Below, one piece after another: positions 1 through 8,105 of a DNA stretch of 64,000 nucleotides. The stretch is from Bifidobacterium breve (GTDB taxonomy: Bacteria > Actinomycetota > Actinomycetes > Nanopelagicales > Nanopelagicaceae): contig CAMAPO010000003.1 of assembly GCA_945860245.1 (NCBI GenBank), positions 41,863 through 105,862 on the forward strand, in the 5' to 3' direction. The notes beneath the pieces were generated by a model. The model was not told where the DNA came from. It searched no databases and was given only the letters and a program-made list of their open reading frames with translations. A program made the position numbers and the translations under genes. Each line of letters opens with the position of its first letter. Within the stretch, counting starts at the first letter, position 1.

Positions 1-1364
1 TGACAGTAAACCTGAGGCAATAGATCAGGCAGCGCATGTTTATTTGGAGTCTTCCAGCCGCCCGGTGGGTAATCTTCTTTTCTTGGTAAATACATAATTG
101 ATCCGTTGGTGTATCCAAGTACGAACGTTTGCGGCATTGGAGATTTTGCTTGGATCTCCTCGCCTGTCTCAAAGAATGCTTCGACGCCGAGTCCCACCAG
201 CGCTACATCACCGATTCTTAGCGCGTGTGCAATGAAATCATCTGTCGGATTTGGATCACTCAATCTACTTATGGTCATTTGAACCCACGCATAAGTTGTC
301 TTAGCCGAACGGATCTCCCAAGAGAGAGCACCGCGTGCAGTGCGATCTGCAATCTCTTTTCGCCAATACTCTTCCTGGCTTCGTAGATAACTCTCATCAG
401 GTAATGGCGAGTATCTAAATTTGACGATTTCCTCGGCGCCGGCAAGTGTTACTTCTGGATGATCAGTTCGATTATTCCAAGGCTTGAAGAGAACGTTCGG
501 CACATTATTTACCGTAGTTCGATCGCCCTGGAAGCGGTGGGTATTGAGCCCAAGTGCAATTCTCACAACTTCAGCACCAAGTGCTGTACCAACTCTATAA
601 ACAGATTCGCTGCAATCTTTCTCGTATCCAATTCCTATCTTTGGATTGAGATTTCCGCCGCAACCTTGTAGGAAAATACCGATTCCGCCAACCTTCTCCT
701 CAACTAATTGACGTGCTGGTCCTGGAAAATCAGCAGATAAAGTAGTTGATACCGCACCATTTACTACTGGGTGGCAGGAGTATCTAAACAGGGTGAGAAT
801 AGCTTTTCCGTTTAAGTCATCAAATCTAATTACACCGACGCTGTCATCTACTCGGTGATCGATAACTTCTCCGAGAATATCTTGTCCGTTATTCCACTCT
901 CTGCGATAAATATTGAGATCAGCTGCACCCCAAGCATGCGCCATTCTGGCATCTACCATACTTGCTAGCGCTGAGCGAGTGCACTGGGCTAACTTGTCGA
1001 TCACGCCATTTTGATAGCGACTTATATCTTCAAATTCATCTTCATTGCTAGGACTACCATAATTTCGCTTCAGAGCAGGAGCGCTGTGATTGTGGCTTAC
1101 ATTAAAGAGAACACTGGCACGGGCTATCTTTAAAATATCTGCAACAGTATCTCTAAATTCATTTGCTTCTTCTGTTGTTGCACTGCTGAGGTCACAACCG
1201 ATTATTGCAATCGTCACACCTTTAGATTGCAGAACTGCAACACCCAGTTCGATCTCAGCATCAATCGAATATATTGGCTCACCAAAGAGTCTAAATCCAC
1301 CTTTTCTTAAACCTAACGGCGGACTTATATTTATTGAAGCAGCGCCAACTCTTAGAGCGGTCAT
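1..1364 (-). CDS. Neutral/alkaline non-lysosomal ceramidase-like protein, C-terminus cut by window edge
   Basis: Reverse-strand frame open from ATG at 1364 to the window edge: MTALRVGAASINISPPLGLRKGGFRLFGEPIYSIDAEIELGVAVLQSKGVTIAIIGCDLSS...NVSHNHSAP...FLQGCGGNLNP. Not in the ORF track because it is incomplete. Confidence 0.6.
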   Translation of the reverse strand, partial: MTALRVGAASINISPPLGLRKGGFRLFGEPIYSIDAEIELGVAVLQSKGVTIAIIGCDLSSATTEEANEFRDTVADILKIARASVLFNVSHNHSAPALKRNYGSPSNEDEFEDISRYQNGVIDKLAQCTRSALASMVDARMAHAWGAADLNIYRREWNNGQDILGEVIDHRVDDSVGVIRFDDLNGKAILTLFRYSCHPVVNGAVSTTLSADFPGPARQLVEEKVGGIGIFLQGCGGNLNPKIGIGYEKDCSESVYRVGTALGAEVVRIALGLNTHRFQGDRTTVNNVPNVLFKPWNNRTDHPEVTLAGAEEIVKFRYSPLPDESYLRSQEEYWRKEIADRTARGALSWEIRSAKTTYAWVQMTISRLSDPNPTDDFIAHALRIGDVALVGLGVEAFFETGEEIQAKSPMPQTFVLGYTNGSIMYLPRKEDYPPGGWKTPNKHALPDLLPQVYC

Positions 1365-1479
1365 CGGGAAACCTACTTTCGTTTGATCCCTTGGAATGGC
1401 TAATCTATAAATAGCAAATACTAAAGTCAATGATTTTTCTACTTGTTATCTACTGGAAAAGTTATTGATTTTCAGGTAA

Positions 1480-2259
1480 TTAGTAGATGTGAACACCACC
1501 GCTGACGTTGAGTGTCGCGCCGGTAATAAAGGATCCATGATCTGAGGTAACAAAGACTGCAACTGATGCGATTTCTTCTGGTTGACCAATTCTCTTTAGC
1601 GGACAAGCATCAATAATGGCTTGCACGTTCTGTGCAGTGTTATCTCGATGCTGCATTGGAGTATCGATCTGGCCGGGGGAGATCGTATTTACGCGGATTC
1701 CAAAAGTTCCTAATTGTTTTGCAAGTCCTCTTGAGAAAGCAACGACGCCCGCTTTAGAAGCGGCGTAAGCATCTGCGCCAAAGAATGAACCGGTTGACCA
1801 TGAAGGTGAGGTGAAGGTAAGAATTGAACCAGCGCGCTTATTCTCCTCCAGATGTTCGGCCACTGCTCGCGCAATTAAGAAAGTGGAGCGCAGATTTGTA
1901 TCAAATTGATTATCCCAATCTTCAACAGTGACATCTTTAAGATCTTTCCTTTTCAAAGTTGCCCCAGCCAATATCACCGCATCGACTCCACTAAAGCGAT
2001 TAATCGTTTGCTCCATTATCTCTTTGGCGCAGTGTTCACCGGATAAATCAACGGAGAGAATAAGATGGCGCGATGGATCTGAGAATTCGCCCTCCAGTTC
2101 AGAGAGCCTTCCCTTATCGAGACCAACGGCAATCACCGAAGCGCCGACTCGCTCGAGCAGAAGTGCTGTTGCTTTTCCTATACCGCTACTTGCACCAGTA
2201 ACAATTATCCGTTTTCCTTCAAGTCCTCTACCTATAGATAGATCGCTATCAGAAGACAT
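1480..2259 (-). CDS. SDR family NAD(P)-dependent oxidoreductase
   Basis: TGASSGIGKA cofactor motif, YAASK catalytic motif. Confidence 0.9.
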   Translation of the reverse strand: MSSDSDLSIGRGLEGKRIIVTGASSGIGKATALLLERVGASVIAVGLDKGRLSELEGEFSDPSRHLILSVDLSGEHCAKEIMEQTINRFSGVDAVILAGATLKRKDLKDVTVEDWDNQFDTNLRSTFLIARAVAEHLEENKRAGSILTFTSPSWSTGSFFGADAYAASKAGVVAFSRGLAKQLGTFGIRVNTISPGQIDTPMQHRDNTAQNVQAIIDACPLKRIGQPEEIASVAVFVTSDHGSFITGATLNVSGGVHIY

Positions 2260-2294
2260 GAGTTGCTCCTTTTATTTGGTTAATTTTACTTCAT

Positions 2295-3281
2295 TTACTT
2301 TCTAGAAAAACTTTGACTGCCTCGAGCAAGTGCTGGTGCAATCTCGGCAACGGTTACCCAGCCTGGTTGCGCCTGGATAATTCTTTCGATTGAGTTGATC
2401 ACCATATTTTGTGAGCCCATCTGCGCACCGATTCCTGGGTTAAGCGAGATAGTTTGATGAATCTTTTGATCGATGCTGATCTCAATCTCATCTTTAGCGA
2501 CTTTCTGAATTCCAGGGAGATCAACATGACCAAAGAAGTGCGATGAGAACCAAGGCTTACCTTTAACGATTGCGGTATATGTCTGGTTAACTCCAGCGCT
2601 ATAACCTGGTTCAATAACGAATTTCTGGGGTAGGTCAATCGAGCGTTCTGCAACAACTGGAAGTAACTCCTTATCGATTCGCTCAATTTCCAATCCGAGC
2701 GCATCAGCGACCACGTTCATCGATTGCGGAAAGCCTGCGTGCCCCAGGATCTCGCCCCGCTCGACTTTCTCTTTAAATTCTTTCTCGGTGACACCGACAC
2801 CGATTCGTCGCAGAACTGTCGCACCAAAACCAGAGATATTTACTGTTCGTCGTACCGCCACTGTCGTTTTTGGTGATCCATCACCGTTAAATCCCGAAGG
2901 AGTTGGTCCAAGTAGGGTCGCAACCAAGGAATCAAAGATTAGCCCTGGGTTAACACCTGCACCGGCAATACTGACTCGCTTGGCTTTAGCTAATTCATGA
3001 AGTTCATCTGCCAACTTCTTATCAACTGCCCACGGATAGGCACATTCTTCTGCAGAGACCAAAACATTGGAACCAGCGTTGACCGCATCTCTGATGTAAT
3101 CAGCAACATCTTTAAAGAGAGTAGTTGTAGCAATGAGAACTACATCAGCTCCGGAGTTGAGAGCTAACTCGCGATCTTCACGGGGAAAAGGTCCTGCGAC
3201 GCGGTGGATTCCTCGCGTGCGTAAACCGGCTGCAACTGCTTGGCCAAGTTGGCCAGCGCCGTAAATCGCAACCGAAGCCAT
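2295..3281 (-). CDS. Dihydrodipicolinate-reductase-like NAD(P)-binding dehydrogenase
   Basis: N-terminal VAIYGAGQLGQAVA Rossmann motif; GAGVNPGLIFD segment typical of DapB-like amine dehydrogenases. Confidence 0.6.
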   Translation of the reverse strand: MASVAIYGAGQLGQAVAAGLRTRGIHRVAGPFPREDRELALNSGADVVLIATTTLFKDVADYIRDAVNAGSNVLVSAEECAYPWAVDKKLADELHELAKAKRVSIAGAGVNPGLIFDSLVATLLGPTPSGFNGDGSPKTTVAVRRTVNISGFGATVLRRIGVGVTEKEFKEKVERGEILGHAGFPQSMNVVADALGLEIERIDKELLPVVAERSIDLPQKFVIEPGYSAGVNQTYTAIVKGKPWFSSHFFGHVDLPGIQKVAKDEIEISIDQKIHQTISLNPGIGAQMGSQNMVINSIERIIQAQPGWVTVAEIAPALARGSQSFSRK

Positions 3282-3318
3282 TTCGCCTCCTACAGAATTC
3301 TGATCGAACTAGAGAACG

Positions 3319-4437
3319 CTAATTTTTATCAACGCGGTATTGCGCAATAAAATCTTCATTCAGCTTCCAGCCAAAGCCTGGTTCAGTTGGAAGAATGAAA
3401 TCTCCGTTGACCAACTTTGGACGATTATCAAGAATTTCCCAGAAGATCGGATCTCTAGTCGGCGAGAAGGATTCGACATAAGTTCCGTGAGGAACCGATG
3501 CAAGTAAATGAGATGCCACTTGAGCTTCTTCGTGATGGCCGAGTTGAACTTCAAAGGCAAGTGCCAGCGCTGCAATCCGTCGCCACTCAGTAGGACCGCC
3601 GCCCCAAGATGCATCAAAATTACAGACATCTATAGCGCCATTAAGCATCATCTCGCGCATGCCGACTCTGTGGATCTCACTTTGACCGGCGGCGACATTT
3701 ACATTTCCACGAAGTCTTACATCCTTAAGGCCGCGCCAATCAGCGTGCCAGCGTGTTGGTTCTTCAAACCAACGTAACTTAACTTCGCCTTCGATAAGCG
3801 AGAGAAAGTTAAGCGCTTCGGCAACGGTGTAACCCTGATTTGCATCTACAACAAAAAGGAAGTCATCGCCAACAATTGATTTAGCAAGTTTTAATCGAGC
3901 TGCATCTTCCTCTGGTGGCTTGGCGCCGATTTTAAACTTCATACCAACCATGCCAATTTCATCTTTAAAGAATGCTAACTCTCGTTCTAGATCTGCTTCA
4001 CTCGAACCGTAGTAACCACCAATACCAATCATTGGAATTCGATCACGATATCCGCCCCAGAGGCGCCAAAGCGGTTGACCGGCGATCTTGCCAAAGCCAT
4101 CCCAGACAGCGCTGTCGACACACGCAATTGCCTGCATTGGCATAGCGCGATTGCGAAGTTGATCAAGAGTTACTGGGATCATTGCATGCCAGATCTTTTC
4201 AACCTGGCGGATATCCATTCCGGTGACTAGCGGCGCAATCTCATCATGGATAATTCCCAGAATAATATCTTGCTCTTCATCAGTATCAGCGTTGTAACTT
4301 TGGCCAATTACTCCATCAGATGTATGGATTCTGGTGATGATGGTGCAACGATTTCGCATCTTGTAGTAAGAACCCTTATAGATGTGCTTAAGAGGAACTC
4401 TTAGTGGAATCGTCTCAATTCGTTCAATTTTTGACAC
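3319..4437 (-). CDS. Mandelate racemase/muconate lactonizing enzyme family (enolase superfamily)
   Basis: KFKIG (KxK), VVDANQGY, WFEEP, GQSE and LGHHEE motifs. Confidence 0.85.
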   Translation of the reverse strand: MSKIERIETIPLRVPLKHIYKGSYYKMRNRCTIITRIHTSDGVIGQSYNADTDEEQDIILGIIHDEIAPLVTGMDIRQVEKIWHAMIPVTLDQLRNRAMPMQAIACVDSAVWDGFGKIAGQPLWRLWGGYRDRIPMIGIGGYYGSSEADLERELAFFKDEIGMVGMKFKIGAKPPEEDAARLKLAKSIVGDDFLFVVDANQGYTVAEALNFLSLIEGEVKLRWFEEPTRWHADWRGLKDVRLRGNVNVAAGQSEIHRVGMREMMLNGAIDVCNFDASWGGGPTEWRRIAALALAFEVQLGHHEEAQVASHLLASVPHGTYVESFSPTRDPIFWEILDNRPKLVNGDFILPTEPGFGWKLNEDFIAQYRVDKN

Positions 4438-4448
4438 TTCTAAACCTA

Positions 4449-4682
4449 CTATTCTAGAACGGCGATAACTTCGCCAGTGTTTATCTCTGCATCTATAGCA
4501 AATCTCAACTCAGTAATCTTTCCTGAAGCAGGAGACGGAACTGTTAACTGTGCTTTATCGGTTTCAACTTCCAGCAAATCTTCACCTTCGTTGACCGTAT
4601 CGCCTACAGCTTTAAGCCATGAGACCAGGTAAACCGAATCAACAGTTTCGGCAACGCGCGGCATGGTGATTTCGATACTCAT
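4449..4682 (-). CDS. Stand-alone biotinyl/lipoyl domain protein (77 aa)
   Basis: Lipoyl motif EVETDKAQLTVPSPASGKI; no E2 catalytic domain in frame. Confidence 0.85.
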   Translation of the reverse strand: MSIEITMPRVAETVDSVYLVSWLKAVGDTVNEGEDLLEVETDKAQLTVPSPASGKITELRFAIDAEINTGEVIAVLE

Positions 4683-5678
4683 TTATTGACTAACCTTTCT
4701 GCTCCAGATGTTTTCAAACATTGTCTTGGTTGTAGGTTCGGGGGCTGCCTGACATAAGGCGACGGTAGCCTCAATCTCTTTCGCTATACGAACTTTCATT
4801 TCAGCGATTTCGCTCTCAGTCATCTTCCCGGACTTCTTAACCCGCTCTTCTAATAGAAGTAGTGGATCGCGTGATTTCCAGGAGTCGAGTTCACCTTCTG
4901 GGCGATAAAGTGCTTGATCTGCACGGGAGTGGCCCGCAAAGCGGTAAGTCTTCGCTTCGATAAGGGTAGGTCCGCCACCAGATCGTGCGCGATCAACTGC
5001 AGATTGAACTCCTTCACGCACTGCATCGATATCCATTCCGTCAAGTGCGAAATGTGGCATCGCATAACTCTCGGCGCGAATATGCAAATCTTCAATCGGT
5101 GTTGTCAGATTTATACGGCTGTATTCTGCGTAAACATTGTTATCGCAGATAAAGACAACCGGCAATTTCCAGATTGCTGCAAGGTTTAAAGTTTCGTGGA
5201 ATGCGCCGATGTTTGTGGCGCCATCTCCGAAGAGAGCAACTGCAACTCGATCATTTCCTTGAATCTGGAATGCAAGTGCAGCGCCAGCAGCGATGGGCAT
5301 GCCACCACCGATAATTGCAGAAGTTGGAAGTAGCCCTAACTCAATATCGCAGAGGTGCATCGAGCCACCAAGACCTCCGCAGCATCCAATCGCTTTACCC
5401 ATAATTTCGCCCATTGCAGACTCGGGCGTTATACCAAGTGCGAGGGCAATTCCGTGACTTCGGTATGTTGCAGAAACTGGATCATCAGTGCGTAGCACGC
5501 TCGCCATACCGATTACTAAAGCTTCTTGACCGAGACAAAGGTGAGTTGTGCCTCTAATAGTTCCTGATGCGAAGAGAGCATTAATTTGATTTTCAAATTC
5601 TCGGATCTCAACTGCACGCTCAAACTGTGCAACTGGATCGCTAAGAATCGCTTTACGTCGCTCTAGACCTTTACTCAT
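4683..5678 (-). CDS. TPP-dependent 2-oxoacid/acetoin dehydrogenase E1 alpha subunit
   Basis: GDGATNIGAFHETLNLAAIWKLPVVFICDNN TPP-binding motif; GHSRADQALYR. Start likely at internal Met (5678) after the upstream CDS stop. Confidence 0.88.
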   Translation of the reverse strand: MSKGLERRKAILSDPVAQFERAVEIREFENQINALFASGTIRGTTHLCLGQEALVIGMASVLRTDDPVSATYRSHGIALALGITPESAMGEIMGKAIGCCGGLGGSMHLCDIELGLLPTSAIIGGGMPIAAGAALAFQIQGNDRVAVALFGDGATNIGAFHETLNLAAIWKLPVVFICDNNVYAEYSRINLTTPIEDLHIRAESYAMPHFALDGMDIDAVREGVQSAVDRARSGGGPTLIEAKTYRFAGHSRADQALYRPEGELDSWKSRDPLLLLEERVKKSGKMTESEIAEMKVRIAKEIEATVALCQAAPEPTTKTMFENIWSRKVSQ

Positions 5679-5680
5679 TT

Positions 5681-6685
5681 TTAGAAACCCTCCCGTGTCC
5701 ACCAAGGCTGCGGCGCTTTGCCTGTGGCCATCAATTGATCAATCTGATAATTAACTTCAACTGGATTTGGTAGGAAGCGCGCTTCCAGGCCACCGTTGTA
5801 AGGGACTGGGACATTTGGGCAGGTGATTCTAATTGGAACTGTTTTGAGGTCTGCGAATAACTCAGCGACCACCGCTGCAACAACTTCAGATCCCCAACCA
5901 CCACTTTCTGGTTGCTCTTCAACAACGACTAGGCGACCAGTTTTCTTCACTGATTCCAATACCGTTTTCTTATCCCAAGGAACGATGGTGCAGAGGTCAA
6001 TAATTTCAATATCTATACCGCTGGTTGCAGCAGCTTGACGCGCGACATTTGTCATCTGTCCAAGGGCAACAATGGTGAGATCTTTACCTGGCTTTACTAC
6101 TCTGGCTTTGCCGATCTCCATTTTAAGATTTGTATCAACTTCACCGCGCTCTGCATAAGTAACTCTTGACTCTAAGAACATCACTGGGTCTGGATCCTGA
6201 ATCGCAGCGCGCAACAGACTGTAAGCACTCTGTGCATCACTTGGAGCGAGAACTTTAAGTCCGGGTGTGGCAGCTACCCAGTTTTCAAGAGTTTGTGAAT
6301 GTTGTCCACCGAAACCAAGTCCGCCTCCGACAGATGCTCGAACCACCATTGGAACGGAGAGTTGTCCATTACTTAGGTAACGCATCTTCGCGCCTTCGGT
6401 AACGAGTTGATCAAGTGCTACGCCGAGAAATTCTATAAACATAATTTCAATAACAGGTTTCATGCCCATTGTGGCGGCACCAACTGCAGCTCCAGTAAAT
6501 GCCATTTCAGAGATAGGTGTATCACGCACGCGAACTGGCCCAAACTCTTCCAATAGACCTTCGGTGGTTTTAAATGGTCCCTCAGCTGCTGCTATATCTT
6601 CACCGAAGACGATTACCGTTGGATCGGTGCGCATCTCATCAGCGATGGCTGTTGCGATTGCTTGTCTAACGCGCATTGCTGGCAT
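5681..6685 (-). CDS. TPP-dependent 2-oxoacid/acetoin dehydrogenase E1 beta subunit
   Basis: FGEDIAAAEGPFKTTEGL, DTPISEMAFTGAAVGAA, C-terminal transketolase fold. Confidence 0.9.
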   Translation of the reverse strand: MPAMRVRQAIATAIADEMRTDPTVIVFGEDIAAAEGPFKTTEGLLEEFGPVRVRDTPISEMAFTGAAVGAATMGMKPVIEIMFIEFLGVALDQLVTEGAKMRYLSNGQLSVPMVVRASVGGGLGFGGQHSQTLENWVAATPGLKVLAPSDAQSAYSLLRAAIQDPDPVMFLESRVTYAERGEVDTNLKMEIGKARVVKPGKDLTIVALGQMTNVARQAAATSGIDIEIIDLCTIVPWDKKTVLESVKKTGRLVVVEEQPESGGWGSEVVAAVVAELFADLKTVPIRITCPNVPVPYNGGLEARFLPNPVEVNYQIDQLMATGKAPQPWWTREGF

Positions 6686-6734
6686 TGTGCCCCCTCTAAA
6701 AGTTACTAGAAATCACTATTGGAAACGATTGCTA

Positions 6735-6765
6735 TAGTATGGGCGCAGCAGGAGCAAGTCAACGC
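6735..6765 (-). promoter_or_regulatory. Sigma70-type promoter for the E1beta-E1alpha-lipoyl-MR-DapB-like-SDR operon
   Basis: Reverse strand reads TTGACT - TGCTCCTGCTGCGCCCA (17 nt) - TACTAT, upstream of the 6685 start. Coordinates approximate. Confidence 0.6.
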
Positions 6766-6803
6766 TTATAGCTGTAATTTCAAAATGTGAGAGCGAGTGA
6801 TTA

Positions 6804-7937
6804 GTGAGCAAAGATCGGGCATCGTCGGATCTGCCTCTGGCAGGGATAACAGTTCTTGATGCAACATCAAATATTGCTGGACCATTTGGCGGGGCAATCC
6901 TGGGCGATCTTGGCGCGCGAGTTATCAAGATCGAAACCCCGGCTGCCGATGCGGCAAGAACTATGTCCCCGATAGAAGGCGACCGGTCGGCTTACTTTCA
7001 TGTCGTAAATCGAAATAAATCGGCGATCACAATTGATTTGAAATCTGAATCAGGACGTTTGCTCCTGGATGATTTGCTGGATACTGCAGATGTTTTGTTA
7101 ACAAACTTCCTTCCTGAGAAATTAGCCGAGTACCACCTGACGCCAGATGAGCTAATGGCCAAGCGACCAGGGCTAATTATCGGAAATCTCTCCTCGTATG
7201 GATCTGAAGGGCCGTCTAGACACTTTCCTGGATATGACGCAACCGTCCAAGCGAGAACTGGAATCATGCAAGTAACAGGTGAGCGAAGTGGTGAACCAGT
7301 TCGTGTTGGCGTCTCTGTACTAGATGTCGGTGGCGGTACTTGGCTAGCACTTGGAATTCTTGCAGCGCTTATCAAGCGAACCAATACTGGGCTTGGTAGC
7401 GTAATTGAAACTTCGCTTTATGAGACTGGAGTCTCTTGGGTTAGCTATCACCTTTCTGCTTTTCAAGTAACCAACGCGCCTTCGATTCGTTCTGGAAGCG
7501 GTCATCCGGCATTTGCTCCTTATGGGTTATTCAAAACTGGCGATGGCAAAATAATGATCGGCGTCGGAAACAATGTCATCTTTGCGCGCCTGTGCAAGGT
7601 GATCAACCGTGAAGATTTAATTGAAAACGAGAAGTTTAAAGAGAATGTTGATCGGGTGAAAAATAACACCGAGTTAGAGGCTGAGATTGAGCTTGTCCTT
7701 GCTGGGAAGAGCTCTAAAGATTGGGTTGAACTATTGGCGGCAAGTGGCGTACCTGCAGATCACCTTGCCTTGCCCGAGGATTTGTTAAATGACCCTCAGG
7801 CAGCAGCGCTAGATATTCTCGTTGACTATCCCGACCCTACTTCTAAAGTGAAGAAAATTCCCGGATTGCCATTTCGAATCGATGGCAAGCGTCCAGGCAT
7901 CAGAAAACCTGCTCCACATAAAGATGAGCATCAATAG
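6804..7937 (+). CDS. CaiB/BaiF CoA-transferase family protein (type III)
   Basis: GLTVLDATSNIAGPFGGAILGDLGARVIKIETP; NLSSYG; SGSGHPAFAPYG. Confidence 0.88.
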   Translation: MSKDRASSDLPLAGITVLDATSNIAGPFGGAILGDLGARVIKIETPAADAARTMSPIEGDRSAYFHVVNRNKSAITIDLKSESGRLLLDDLLDTADVLLTNFLPEKLAEYHLTPDELMAKRPGLIIGNLSSYGSEGPSRHFPGYDATVQARTGIMQVTGERSGEPVRVGVSVLDVGGGTWLALGILAALIKRTNTGLGSVIETSLYETGVSWVSYHLSAFQVTNAPSIRSGSGHPAFAPYGLFKTGDGKIMIGVGNNVIFARLCKVINREDLIENEKFKENVDRVKNNTELEAEIELVLAGKSSKDWVELLAASGVPADHLALPEDLLNDPQAAALDILVDYPDPTSKVKKIPGLPFRIDGKRPGIRKPAPHKDEHQ

Positions 7938-8105
7938 CTAAGAATTTGTTGGAACAGAAACAAGCAGTGAATCAGGTAGCCATTTCCTGCAAAAGAATCA
8001 AAACAGAGAACATTAAGTAATTTCCCCCATGCATCTGAAGCAAGAAGTAGATTTGCTCTGTAACTAAATCTCTTGATATCTGATAATTCACGGGAAGGCA
8101 TAGTT

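Noticed and set aside
1453-1475. CTGGAAAAGTTATTGATTTTCAG upstream of the ceramidase-like gene
   Set aside because: Imperfect arms and different spacing; noted only as a weak relative of the 31047 dyad, not called as a feature.
6712-6735. TTGGAAACGATTGC, LacI-operator-like half site near the E1 operon promoter
   Set aside because: No second symmetric half; the CTGGAA-N4-TTCCAG dyad is not formed here.
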